DNA of 64,000 nt from Algoriphagus terrigena DSM 22685 (GTDB lineage Bacteria > Bacteroidota > Bacteroidia > Cytophagales > Cyclobacteriaceae): assembly GCF_000429445.1 (NCBI RefSeq), contig NZ_AUBW01000009.1, forward strand, positions 152,219-216,218. The letters are read 5' to 3'. The notes below the pieces were generated by a model that saw nothing but the letters and a program-made list of their open reading frames with translations, had not been told where the DNA came from and ran no database searches. Numbering within the stretch: the stretch's first letter is position 1; each line of letters opens with the position of its first letter. Shown in pieces: positions 16,281 to 24,787 of the stretch. The position numbers were made by a program, and so were the translations under genes.

Positions 16281-17669
16281 ATGAATGACCAACGATTCGG
16301 TAAAATTCTCATCGTAGATGACAACGAGGACCTCCTAAAGGCAGCGAAGATTTTTCTAAAGAGGCATTTTGCTCAGGTCGACACCGAGAGCAACCCCGAC
16401 CTGCTTCCTATCTTAACGCACAACGAATCCTACGATGTGATCCTCCTGGACATGAATTTCACCAAAGATGTGAGCTCAGGACAGGAAGGTTTCTATTGGC
16501 TGGACAGGATACTGGAACTAGACCCCTCGGCGGTCGTCGTCCTGATCACCGCGTACGGAGATGTCAATCTGGCGGTGCGGGCGATCAAAGAAGGTGCTAC
16601 TGACTTTGTCCTCAAGCCTTGGGAAAATGAGCGCCTACTGGCTACGCTGAATTCGGCATTGAAACTTCGCCAGAAGAAAATGGAGGTCAACCTGCTGAAA
16701 GACCAGAAGGACACGCTCCAGCAGGACATCGACAACAAGTTCAAAGACATCATAGGCCAAAGTGCCACCATGCAAAAAGTCTTTGAAACGATCGAACGGG
16801 TCGCTGCCACGGACGCCAATGTGCTGATCTTGGGTGAAAACGGAACTGGAAAAGAACTCATAGCTCGGGCGATTCACCGTCATTCACGCAGGAACCGGGA
16901 AGCCTTCGTGGGCGTAGATCTGGGATCGATCACCTCGACGCTCTTCGAATCAGAACTCTTTGGTCACAAAAAAGGGTCCTTTACCGACGCCAAAGAGGAT
17001 CGTGCCGGCAGGTTTGAGCAAGCCCACAAAGGGACGCTTTTTCTCGATGAAATCGGAAACCTACCGCTGCCGCTGCAAGCGAAGCTTTTGGCAGTCCTAC
17101 AAAACAGACAGGTCACTCGCGTGGGCGCTAACCGTCCGGTGGATGTCAACATCCGTCTGATCTCTGCCACCAATCTGCCGGTGCACAACATGGTCTATGA
17201 AAACACCTTCCGGCAGGATTTGCTTTATCGGATCAACACAATCGAGATCCAACTTCCGCCCTTGCGGGAACGGGTCGACGATATTCCACTTTTGGCGGAT
17301 CATTTCATTTCTTTTTACTCCAAAAAGTACAACAAAGACATCCGCAAGGCATCCGAACCGCTGGTGAAGCGGATGATGAAGTACCACTGGCCGGGGAATA
17401 TCCGTGAACTCCAGCACAGCATCGAGCGTGCCGTCATCATGAGCAATCACAACGTGCTTCAGCCAGAAGATTTGTTTTTGCAAAAGATGGCCCAACCCGA
17501 TCAAAAGGAGGAATCTGTCAGTCTGGAGCATTTAAATATCGAAGACGTAGAGCGGATATTGATCAGAAAAGCGCTTCAGAAGCACAACGGTCACATTACC
17601 AGGGCGGCGGATGAGCTTGGGTTGACGCGATCCTCGCTTTACCGAAGACTGGAGAAATATGGTCTATAA
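16281..17669 (+). CDS. Sigma-54-dependent response regulator (NtrC family)
   Basis: 462 residues. Receiver domain 1-120 with acidic pocket DD13-14, phospho-acceptor Asp57 (LLDMNF) and Lys in LKPW. AAA+ domain with Walker A GENGTGKE (185-192), Walker B LFLDEIGN, R-finger region and PPLRERVDDIPLL. C-terminal Fis-type helix-turn-helix (GHITRAADELGLTRSSLYRRLEKYGL, split by a short linker). The sigma-54 contact loop reads GSFTDA (232-237) instead of GAFTGA. It activates sigma-54 promoters when phosphorylated. The stop overlaps the kinase gene by 11 nt, so the two are translationally coupled. It probably controls the divergent permease/adaptor cluster. Confidence 0.93.
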   Translation: MNDQRFGKILIVDDNEDLLKAAKIFLKRHFAQVDTESNPDLLPILTHNESYDVILLDMNFTKDVSSGQEGFYWLDRILELDPSAVVVLITAYGDVNLAVRAIKEGATDFVLKPWENERLLATLNSALKLRQKKMEVNLLKDQKDTLQQDIDNKFKDIIGQSATMQKVFETIERVAATDANVLILGENGTGKELIARAIHRHSRRNREAFVGVDLGSITSTLFESELFGHKKGSFTDAKEDRAGRFEQAHKGTLFLDEIGNLPLPLQAKLLAVLQNRQVTRVGANRPVDVNIRLISATNLPVHNMVYENTFRQDLLYRINTIEIQLPPLRERVDDIPLLADHFISFYSKKYNKDIRKASEPLVKRMMKYHWPGNIRELQHSIERAVIMSNHNVLQPEDLFLQKMAQPDQKEESVSLEHLNIEDVERILIRKALQKHNGHITRAADELGLTRSSLYRRLEKYGL

Positions 17670-19011
17670 AAGATTTTCGATCGGAATCACCATCCGGATC
17701 ATCCTGATTACCATCTGTTTGTTTTTAGGTATCTGGCTTTTCTATGTCCAGGATTTGTGGCTTGCCCCTGCTATCCTGGCACTGATCGTCGCCTTTCTGA
17801 CCGGTGAGATGATCTATTACGTCAACTCGATCAACCACAAACTGGCGCGCTTCCTAGACTCGATCCGATTCACAGACTTTTCATCGTCGTTTACCTCCGA
17901 CAGCAAGATGGGCGGTTCATTTCGGGAGGTGAACAAGGCTTTCAATGAAGTCATGGATGTCTTCAAGCAGACCCGTGCTGAGAAGGAAGAGCAGATGCTC
18001 TTTCTCCAGATCATCATTCAACACATCAATACGGGCATTATTTCCTTTAATGCAGAGGGAAAAATCGGCGTGATCAACAACGCCGCAAAGCATCTGCTCC
18101 AGATCCCACAGTTCAGAGACATCACCGATCTGGGCAGGCTGTCACCCAAACTTCTCAAAGAAGTCACCGACATGAAGCCGGGACAGCGGATCTCCTTTCG
18201 GGTGAACAACAGCCTTCACTTGATCATCCAATCCGCTTCGCTCAAGATGAGCGGCCAAAGCTGGTCTCTGCTTTCCCTGCAAAACATCAACGCCGAACTC
18301 CAGTCCAACGAGCTGGAAGCTTGGCAAAATCTGACCAAGGTACTTCGGCATGAGATCATGAATTCGATCACACCGATCTCGAGTCTGGTAGAGTCACTCC
18401 GAACCATCCTGGACGAGGACAGCTATGTGCAGCAAGAAGGCATGCTGATCAAGCGGGACGGTTTTCAGGACATCCAAGAAGGGTTGGACACCATAGCCAA
18501 CCGAAGCAAAGGGTTGGTCACGTTTGTGAACGCCTATCGGGATTACACCAATATTCCTGAACCCAAAAAGGAATTGGTGGCGGTCAGAACACTGTTCGAA
18601 CATGTGATCGGATTGATGAAAGAAGAGCTAAAATCCAAACACATCGACGTCCAAATCGAGATCGTTCCCGTGGAATTGGAAGTGCTTTGTGACTCGGATC
18701 AGATCACAATGATTCTGATCAATTTGGTCAAAAATGCGCTGGAGTCCATTCAAAATCAGGCAGACCGCCTGATCATTCTTCGGGCATTGGGCCAGGGGGA
18801 TTTGGGTACGACGATTCAGGTTGAGGATAACGGCACCGGAATTATCCCTGAAGCGCTGGAGCGGATTTTTGTCCCATTCTATACCACCAAAAAAACCGGA
18901 TCAGGTATCGGGCTGGCAATCTCCAGACAGATCATGAACCTGCACCGGGGAAGTCTTCAGGTGACTTCCGTGCCAAATGAGCGCACTATATTTTCGCTGA
19001 ATTTTAGATAG
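17659..19011 (+). CDS. Membrane sensor histidine kinase
   Basis: 450 residues. Two closely spaced TM helices (about 10-28 and 34-56) leave almost no periplasmic loop, so it probably senses within the membrane or cytoplasm. Next come a HAMP-like/linker region, a PAS-like domain (about 115-210) and a HisKA-like H-box with His231 (LRHEIMNSITPISSL). The catalytic ATPase domain has the N-box LINLVKNALESI, G1 VEDNGTGI and G2 GSGIGLAISRQI. It is the cognate partner of the response regulator whose gene it overlaps. Such NtrY-like kinases are typically paired with NtrC-like regulators in Bacteroidota. Confidence 0.92.
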   Translation: MVYKRFSIGITIRIILITICLFLGIWLFYVQDLWLAPAILALIVAFLTGEMIYYVNSINHKLARFLDSIRFTDFSSSFTSDSKMGGSFREVNKAFNEVMDVFKQTRAEKEEQMLFLQIIIQHINTGIISFNAEGKIGVINNAAKHLLQIPQFRDITDLGRLSPKLLKEVTDMKPGQRISFRVNNSLHLIIQSASLKMSGQSWSLLSLQNINAELQSNELEAWQNLTKVLRHEIMNSITPISSLVESLRTILDEDSYVQQEGMLIKRDGFQDIQEGLDTIANRSKGLVTFVNAYRDYTNIPEPKKELVAVRTLFEHVIGLMKEELKSKHIDVQIEIVPVELEVLCDSDQITMILINLVKNALESIQNQADRLIILRALGQGDLGTTIQVEDNGTGIIPEALERIFVPFYTTKKTGSGIGLAISRQIMNLHRGSLQVTSVPNERTIFSLNFR

Positions 19012-19105
19012 GATTTCAGGAGGGGTTTTCATTCTGTTTTGAAAAAAACCTCCTCAATTCGAGCATCTTAGCGGGATTGATTGTAAATTCTGGAAAAACT
19101 TCCAG

Positions 19106-19621
19106 ATGGAAAATTCAATTGACACCGAAGCGAAAAACGCAGCATTTGAGCTCTCAGGATTGATCTATGGCATCACCTTGGACGGAGTGGTCAACTGGAA
19201 CGAATTTCAGGTATTGAAAAACTGGTGCAGGGATTATGAGCCGCTCTGCAAGATCAAGGCGTTTCAGAGATTGTATGAGGACATCAGGCCGATCATCGAT
19301 GGAGGCAAAGTCAACTCTGAGGAAATGGAGCAGATCAAGCGGCTCCTGATTGCATTTCTGGAAGAGATCGCGTGCGAAGCTGACCAAAGTTCCAATCTAC
19401 ATTTTCTCAAAGGCCTCTTCCATGGCGTACTGGCAAGTGGCGATATCAACACCTACGAAATATATAAACTCAACCAATGGCTCGAAAAAAACAGCCATCT
19501 GAGATCGCAGTCTCCCTTTGATGAAATGTTTGAAATCGTCGATAAAGTACTGGAGGACAAGAAGGTCGACGACAGCGAAGCCAAGCGACTGAAGGAGTTC
19601 TTTTCAAAGCACCTTGTCTAA
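19106..19621 (+). CDS. Small all-helical protein with two TerB-like repeats
   Basis: 171 residues, no signal peptide or TM. Two related halves are visible: LSGLIYGITLDGVVNWNEFQVLKNWC (split after the first 20 residues) near the start and LKGLFHGVLASGDINTYEIYKLNQWL near residue 103. Each has the G(I/V)xxDGxxNxxE pattern of TerB-like or EF-hand-like acidic turns. Similar repeats occur attached to nucleases or BRCT domains, but here they stand alone. No function can be assigned. It follows the histidine kinase by 94 nt and may share its transcript. Confidence 0.7.
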   Translation: MENSIDTEAKNAAFELSGLIYGITLDGVVNWNEFQVLKNWCRDYEPLCKIKAFQRLYEDIRPIIDGGKVNSEEMEQIKRLLIAFLEEIACEADQSSNLHFLKGLFHGVLASGDINTYEIYKLNQWLEKNSHLRSQSPFDEMFEIVDKVLEDKKVDDSEAKRLKEFFSKHLV

Positions 19622-19861
19622 GGTGGGCGTTGCTGCTCTTTCATCTTATATTTTCAGCTTTTCATTCGATAAAAACGCTAACCGACTTTTACCGTCACAC
19701 CGACTTTTGTCGCCGATATAAATCCGATTCCCGGCTTCCTGCGTACTTTAGCCCGAATGGTACTAACACCATTTAACAGCATATCCGAAACTGAAACGCC
19801 TTCTAAAGCGTTTCCCCCGTAGTCAGAACAAAAAAGACAAGTTCAACACATTGCTTTAATC

Positions 19862-20971
19862 ATGCAAAACTCAAAAACCTCAGCGACACTTATGATGAGT
19901 TTGATAGTAGGCCTATTGATGGCCTGCGGAAATACACCCTCCGAAACGGCAGGTGCTGCCGAAGTCAATGCCGATTCAGAAAACAAAGAGGTATTTTCCT
20001 CCAAAACTCAACTGGCGACTTTTGCAGGCGGATGTTTTTGGTGCGTAGAAGCCCCATTCGAGGACGTGGACGGCGTAATATCTGTCGTATCGGGCTACTC
20101 AGGCGGCAAAGAAAAGAATCCGACATACGCAGAAGTATCCTCGGGCAAGACTTCTCACAGGGAGTCAATTCAGATCACTTTCGATCCGGAAGTCATCTCC
20201 TACTCCGAACTGGTGGACATCTTTTGGCAAACCTTCGATCCTACTGATGTCGGCGGATCTTTCTTTGACAGAGGCTCTCAGTATGAGTCGGCCATCTTCT
20301 TCCACAACGACAGCCAGAAGAAAGTAGCGGAAGAGAGCAAGGCGCGTCTGGACCAATCTGGCAAGTTCAAGAAACCGATTGCAACCCCGATTATCAAATA
20401 CACAAATTTCTACGCGGCCGAGGACTATCATCAAGACTACTCGGATAAGAATCCCGAAGAATACAAAGCCTACAAAATCGGAAGCGGCAGACAGGAATGC
20501 ATCCTGACCAACTGGCCTGCTATCAGCGAGGGAGTATATCCGGCTGCATCGAAGGCCGATTTGAAAAAGTCCCTCACCCCGCTCCAGTATCAGGTCACGA
20601 TGGAGAATGCGACAGAATTTTCCTTCAAAAACGAATACAATGACAATCACGAATCCGGAATCTACGTCTGCATTGTATCCGGCGCACCACTGTTCAGTTC
20701 CAAAGACAAATACGAATCAGGATCTGGCTGGCCGAGCTTCACCAAGCCTATCGACGCCAGAGCGCTGGATAAACCCATCGACAAGACAGACGGAATGACC
20801 CGAGTGGAGATTCGGAGCAAATACGGCAAGAGCCACCTAGGCCACTCTTTCTATGACGGCCCGGAACCGACAAATCTGAGATACTGCATGAACTCTGCCG
20901 CTATGAAATTCATCCCAAAAGGCGAAATGGAAGCAAAGGGCTATGGAGATTACGTATGGCTGGTAGATTGA
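19862..20971 (+). CDS. msrAB: Fused peptide methionine sulfoxide reductase MsrA/MsrB, lipoprotein
   Basis: 369 residues. An N-terminal lipoprotein signal with lipobox LLMAC (Cys22) predicts anchoring on the periplasmic side. The MsrA domain starts at about 50 with the catalytic motif GGCFWC (Cys58 and Cys61) and includes YxEVSSGKTSHRE and DYHQDY. The MsrB domain (about 225-360) has SGSGWPSF, RSKYGKSHLGH and catalytic Cys in RYCMNSAAM. The usual zinc-binding CxxC pairs of MsrB are absent. It repairs S- and R-methionine sulfoxide in exported proteins. Monocistronic: 240 nt from the preceding gene and followed by a terminator. Confidence 0.95.
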   Translation: MQNSKTSATLMMSLIVGLLMACGNTPSETAGAAEVNADSENKEVFSSKTQLATFAGGCFWCVEAPFEDVDGVISVVSGYSGGKEKNPTYAEVSSGKTSHRESIQITFDPEVISYSELVDIFWQTFDPTDVGGSFFDRGSQYESAIFFHNDSQKKVAEESKARLDQSGKFKKPIATPIIKYTNFYAAEDYHQDYSDKNPEEYKAYKIGSGRQECILTNWPAISEGVYPAASKADLKKSLTPLQYQVTMENATEFSFKNEYNDNHESGIYVCIVSGAPLFSSKDKYESGSGWPSFTKPIDARALDKPIDKTDGMTRVEIRSKYGKSHLGHSFYDGPEPTNLRYCMNSAAMKFIPKGEMEAKGYGDYVWLVD

Positions 20972-21023
20972 TCTCGCCCTCAGATTTTTAACTCCCTAAC
21001 ATCCAAAAAAACTGGCTATAGCT

Positions 21024-21055
21024 AAAAAGAAGCGTCCTCGGGCGCTTCTTTTTTT
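21024..21055 (+). terminator. Rho-independent terminator after msrAB
   Basis: Stem AAAAAGAAGCG/CGCTTCTTTTT with a short loop followed by T residues, about 50 nt past the msrAB stop. Confidence 0.8.
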
Positions 21056-21127
21056 GGATCAACTTTTTTGAGTGTGATAAATTAAATCAGTTCACTGAGT
21101 ATATTTAATCAAACATTTTCTTGAAAT

Positions 21128-21535
21128 ATGAAAAAATTCGCCTGGATCACCGGTCTGGTTCTCGTCTTGGTACTCGGAATCTTTTTTTGGTGGAAGTTCT
21201 ATTTTGTCTTCGGTGAAGGCGTCAAGGCCGGCAGCCTCAACTATTTTGTAAAAAAGGGAGTGATCTTCAAGACCTGGGAAGGGCGGATGGTTCAGGAAGG
21301 GTTTCAAAGTCCCACCTCCGGAGCATTGCAAAGCAACGAATTCCGGTTTAGCGTGATCGACCCCGAGGTAGCCAGCGTATTAGAGCGCAATTCGGGCAAA
21401 CACCTCGAACTGCGCTATAGGGAATACAATGGCATATTGCCTTGGAGAGGCACCAGTGAGTTTGTAGTGACAGAGGTAATCAATGCCGCTGAATCTGTCA
21501 AGACAGACGGAGGCACCTTACCCGTGGACCGTTGA
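21128..21535 (+). CDS. Small single-TM protein, function unknown
   Basis: 135 residues. One N-terminal TM (about 5-25, rich in Leu/Val), then a soluble part with GEGVKAGSLNYFVKKGVIFK and a C-terminal beta-rich portion (LELRYREYNGILPWRGTSEF). I recall homologues across Bacteroidota, some misnamed 6-phosphogluconate dehydrogenase. No catalytic motif is visible. The stop codon directly abuts the stop of the opposite-strand gene at 21536. Confidence 0.75.
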   Translation: MKKFAWITGLVLVLVLGIFFWWKFYFVFGEGVKAGSLNYFVKKGVIFKTWEGRMVQEGFQSPTSGALQSNEFRFSVIDPEVASVLERNSGKHLELRYREYNGILPWRGTSEFVVTEVINAAESVKTDGGTLPVDR

Positions 21536-21970
21536 TCAGGGCTTAGTCCAATAATCAACCACGGTAACCTTGTCCAGACTAGATCCGATGACGTCGCCAA
21601 AAGCCTTATGAGAAGGATGTGGCAGATATGCGTCCCGATCAGCTTCGGAATGGAAAGTCAGCGTAAACGCATGGGTTAAGCCTTGGTTCAGGCCCTCCGG
21701 ACTGTTGTTGGTTCCCCATTCAAATCCTTTGATTTCGGAGATCTGCGAAGGAAGGGCTTTGAAAGCATCGATGATCTTTTGTACCTCCTCGGGAGAGGCG
21801 GTTTCTTTGAATCCAAAAAGAACAACGTGACGGAGGACGGAATCTGTCATGGCTACTTCTGTGGGGGTTGAGGGTGTTTCGATTGGGGTTTCTTCGGTGG
21901 TTTCCACTGTCTTAGGTTCGGCGCAAGACCAGAAAAGAACAATAGGGATGAGATAAAGGAGTTTTTTCAT
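21536..21970 (-). CDS. Dabb (stress-responsive alpha/beta barrel) domain lipoprotein
   Basis: 144 residues. Lipoprotein signal with lipobox LFWSC (Cys16), then a Thr/Pro/Glu-rich linker. The Dabb domain starts at DSVLRHVVLFGFKETASPEEV and includes FTLTFHSEADRDAYLPHPSHKAF, the conserved HPxH region of the family. Dabb proteins are dimeric ferredoxin-like barrels. Most are cytoplasmic, so a lipid-anchored form is somewhat unusual but seen in this phylum. Function unknown. Confidence 0.88.
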   Translation of the reverse strand: MKKLLYLIPIVLFWSCAEPKTVETTEETPIETPSTPTEVAMTDSVLRHVVLFGFKETASPEEVQKIIDAFKALPSQISEIKGFEWGTNNSPEGLNQGLTHAFTLTFHSEADRDAYLPHPSHKAFGDVIGSSLDKVTVVDYWTKP

Positions 21971-22072
21971 AGTGTGATTTTTTTCTTGAAACTAAAAAGA
22001 AATCAACGTTAATCAGCCAAGTATTGAGTCTAAGTGAAGAATTTTAATGAAGAATATTAACTGAAAAATTAA

Positions 22073-23068
22073 ATGAAAGTCGCCTGCTTCAGCACCAAAT
22101 CCTATGACCGTCAGAGCTTTGACCGCGCACTAACTGATTCTCGGCACAGTTTCGGTTACTTCGAAGTCAAACTGGACTTGCACACCGTTTCCCTTGCAGA
22201 AGGTCACCAAGCGATCTGTTCTTTTGTCAACGATCACATCGACGAGGCAGTCATGAAAAAACTGGATAATCTTGGCATCAAGCTGATTGCCCTCCGATGT
22301 GCCGGATACAATCAAATCGACCTAAAAGCTGCTGCAGCGCATGGAATCAAAGTCGTCCGCGTCCCGGCTTATAGTCCCGAAGCAGTGGCCGAGCATGCAT
22401 TTGCTCTGATTCTGACCTTGTCCAGGAAAACCCACAAAGCCTATAACCGTGTCCGGGAAAACAACTTCTCCCTTGAGGGTCTGACGGGGGTAAACATCCA
22501 TGGCAAGACGATCGGCGTGATCGGGACCGGTGCAATTGGGCGTGCGTTCTGTCGGATTGCGAATGGCTTTGGCTGCAAGATCGTGGCCTACGATGTCATC
22601 GAAAATGAGGAAATGAAGCAAATGGGGGTGACTTATCTCCCTTTGGCCGAAGTGCTAGCCAGCAGCCATATCATCTCGCTCCACTGCCCACTTACTCCGG
22701 AGACACACCATCTCATCAACGCCAAAAGTATCGCTCTGATGCGGGACGGTGTCGCGTTGATCAATACCAGCCGCGGTGCCTTGATCGAAACGAAGGCCGT
22801 GATCAAGGCGTTGAAAAACAAGAAAATCGGGTATCTCGGGATTGACGTATACGAGCAGGAGGAGAATATTTTCTTTAAAAATCTTTCCGAAGAAATCATG
22901 CAGGACGAGCAGATTGCGCGACTGATGACTTTTCCCAACGTGCTGGTAACCGGCCATCAGGCTTTCCTAACCAAGGAGGCTCTGGAGCAAATCTCCAAAA
23001 CCACGCTGGAGAACATCACGGCTTTTGAAAAGGGCGAAGAGCTGGCTAATGAAGTGAAAGCCTCTTAA
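22073..23068 (+). CDS. D-2-hydroxyacid dehydrogenase (D-lactate dehydrogenase-like)
   Basis: 331 residues, standard length. NAD-binding motif GVIGTGAIG, substrate-binding Arg in NTSRGALI, the catalytic Glu region YEQEENIFF and catalytic His in GHQAFLT. The N-terminus MKVACFSTKSYD is typical of fermentative D-lactate dehydrogenases (LdhA family), which reduce pyruvate to D-lactate with NADH. The exact substrate (pyruvate or another 2-oxoacid) is inferred from family resemblance only. It ends at a bidirectional terminator shared with the cold-shock gene. Confidence 0.9.
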   Translation: MKVACFSTKSYDRQSFDRALTDSRHSFGYFEVKLDLHTVSLAEGHQAICSFVNDHIDEAVMKKLDNLGIKLIALRCAGYNQIDLKAAAAHGIKVVRVPAYSPEAVAEHAFALILTLSRKTHKAYNRVRENNFSLEGLTGVNIHGKTIGVIGTGAIGRAFCRIANGFGCKIVAYDVIENEEMKQMGVTYLPLAEVLASSHIISLHCPLTPETHHLINAKSIALMRDGVALINTSRGALIETKAVIKALKNKKIGYLGIDVYEQEENIFFKNLSEEIMQDEQIARLMTFPNVLVTGHQAFLTKEALEQISKTTLENITAFEKGEELANEVKAS

Positions 23069-23074
23069 ACGCAA

Positions 23075-23104
23075 AAATCCCCGCCGGTAAGCCTGCGGGG
23101 ATTT
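23075..23104. terminator. Bidirectional terminator between convergent genes
   Basis: Perfect 10-bp stem AAATCCCCGC/GCGGGGATTT with a 10-nt loop, between the stops at 23068 (plus) and 23124 (minus). It has A/T-rich ends on both strands. Confidence 0.8.
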
Positions 23105-23123
23105 AGGTCAGTAAAGTTTCCGA

Positions 23124-23318
23124 TTAACGGACCACCTTTACGTTTACGGCATTGATGCCTTTCTTTCCTTGTACCAAGTCGTACTTTACTTTGTCGTTTT
23201 CACGGATTTCGTGTACCAGACCGCTGTGGTGTACGAATACATCTTCACTGTTGTCATCTGGAGTAATGAATCCAAAGCCTTTGGTAGTGTTAAAGAATTT
23301 TACTGTTCCTTCATTCAT
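23124..23318 (-). CDS. Cold-shock domain protein (CspA family)
   Basis: 64 residues, a single OB-fold. RNA-binding motifs are [12 protein letters not shown] (RNP1 with two aromatic residues) and DVFVHHSGL (RNP2). It binds single-stranded RNA/DNA and melts structured transcripts in the cold. The ATG overlaps the end of the upstream gene by 8 nt (ATGAATGA), so translation is probably coupled. The next gene upstream is an RNA helicase, a common cold-response pairing. Confidence 0.95.
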   Translation of the reverse strand: MNEGTVKFFNTTKGFGFITPDDNSEDVFVHHSGLVHEIRENDKVKYDLVQGKKGINAVNVKVVR

Positions 23319-23571
23319 GATTTCTGAAATTTTGATTTGTTTTTACTCGGTTTTGATTTGTTTGTGTTGAATTTGTTTTTTTGACGATTGGCGGTTCCGG
23401 AGGAGTGTCAGAGAAGTTTCCAAACTCATCGACGTAAGCGATCATATTGTCGAGGCTGCCATCCTTAGGCTGTGCTTTACGCTCCAGCTTCTTTTCAAGC
23501 TTTTCCTTTTGCTTCCGCTTCTTCAGTTCTGCCTTTTGTTTTTTAATGAATGTGTTTTGATTTTTAGACAT
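23311..23571 (-). CDS. Small basic coiled-coil protein upstream of the cold-shock gene
   Basis: 86 residues. The first 35 residues are very rich in Lys/Arg/Glu ([23 protein letters not shown]) and likely form a charged helix. The middle has a short conserved-looking patch [22 protein letters not shown], and the tail is Asn/Thr-rich. Genes of this type often precede csp genes in Bacteroidota. Function unknown; an RNA-associated role is inferred from context. It lies 10 nt from the helicase stop and overlaps the csp start by 8 nt. Confidence 0.8.
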   Translation of the reverse strand: MSKNQNTFIKKQKAELKKRKQKEKLEKKLERKAQPKDGSLDNMIAYVDEFGNFSDTPPEPPIVKKTNSTQTNQNRVKTNQNFRNHE

Positions 23572-23581
23572 AGGTCAGATT

Positions 23582-24775
23582 TTAATTTACAAAAGTGATG
23601 GCGTGGCCGATCTTGCCGGCCCGGCCAGTCCTGCCGATACGATGGATGTAAGCATCCATTGTCATCGGTAGCTGATAGTTGATCACGTGTGACACATCAG
23701 CTACATCGATACCTCTGGCAGCGACATCCGTAGCCACCAGTACGCGTATAGTCCCGTTCTTGAACTCATCGATCATCCTGACCCTGAAGTTCTGGGATTT
23801 ATCTCCGTGAATCTGCCCGGCCGTGATTCCAGCCTGAGCCAGTTTCTTTGCTAACCTGTCGGCGAGACGTTTGGTTTCAGTGAAGAGAATGACTTTCTCC
23901 ATGTCGGGGCTCTTCAACATACTGATGAGCATGTCGACCTTTTCGGCACCTTCCGGCACTTTGACTGTCTGCTGCTCGATATTTTCGTTGGTGCCTCCGG
24001 CGTTCTCCACGATGACTTCGATCGGATTGTGAAGCAGCGTTGAGATCAGTTGCTTTTGTCCAGGCTCTAATGTGGCGGAGAAAAGCAGGGTTTGATCGCG
24101 CTTTCCGATCAGGTTCACCAGTTTTTTCACATCATTGACAAAGCCCATATCGAGCATTCTGTCAAATTCGTCCAAAACCAGGGTGTTGACCTGATTCAAT
24201 TTAAGCAATTTTCGGTCAGAAAGATCCAGCAATCGACCCGGGGTGCCTACCACCACCTGCAGCTTTCGCTCCAGTTGCTTGTAGTCCGAGTTTATATTCG
24301 TACCTCCGATAAAAGAGGCCGAGTACAGATGTAATCCGGTCGTGAGAGTCTTAAACTCTTCCTCGATTTGCAGTGCAAGTTCGCGGGTTGGAGTCACCAC
24401 CAATGCGGTGTAGTTCCTTGGATCCTTAAGTGCATGCTCGATGATCGGAATCAAAAAGGCAGCGGTCTTTCCGGAACCTGTCTTGGAGATGGCCATCATA
24501 TCCCGACCGTCCAACAGAGGCAGGATAGATTGCTCCTGAATGGTAGTCAGTGTTTGGTAGCCTTTGGCCAGGATGTTTGCCAGCAGTCTTTCGTTGAGAT
24601 TCAGATCCACGAAGGTTTTTTCTGTCCGGAAACCGGCCTGTCCGCTTGGCTTGGCCTTTTTCACAAATAGCTTTGGATCCAGCGTGGACTCTTTTTTCTT
24701 TTTCACTTGCCTACGGTCTGCATTCCCACCTCGGGGAGAGCCGGCAGGTGAATTATTTTTTCTTGTATTGTTCAT
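23582..24775 (-). CDS. rhlE: DEAD-box RNA helicase (RhlE type)
   Basis: 397 residues. Q motif and F-upstream region (TFVDLNLNERLLANILAKGY), motif I SKTGSGKT, Ia PTRELA, motif II DEFD (a common DEAD variant), motif III SAT, motif VI HRIGRTGRAG. The lysine-rich N-terminal tail (about 1-50) probably adds RNA affinity. The protein ends soon after motif VI (AITFVN), so it lacks the usual long C-terminal extension. It unwinds short RNA duplexes using ATP. First gene of a three-gene unit with the basic protein and the cold-shock protein. Confidence 0.92.
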   Translation of the reverse strand: MNNTRKNNSPAGSPRGGNADRRQVKKKKESTLDPKLFVKKAKPSGQAGFRTEKTFVDLNLNERLLANILAKGYQTLTTIQEQSILPLLDGRDMMAISKTGSGKTAAFLIPIIEHALKDPRNYTALVVTPTRELALQIEEEFKTLTTGLHLYSASFIGGTNINSDYKQLERKLQVVVGTPGRLLDLSDRKLLKLNQVNTLVLDEFDRMLDMGFVNDVKKLVNLIGKRDQTLLFSATLEPGQKQLISTLLHNPIEVIVENAGGTNENIEQQTVKVPEGAEKVDMLISMLKSPDMEKVILFTETKRLADRLAKKLAQAGITAGQIHGDKSQNFRVRMIDEFKNGTIRVLVATDVAARGIDVADVSHVINYQLPMTMDAYIHRIGRTGRAGKIGHAITFVN

Positions 24776-24787
24776 GATTGGATTTAA

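Noticed and set aside
15879..16288. Frames in the divergent region between adaptor and response regulator
   Set aside because: They overlap the promoter region on both strands and resemble no protein family.
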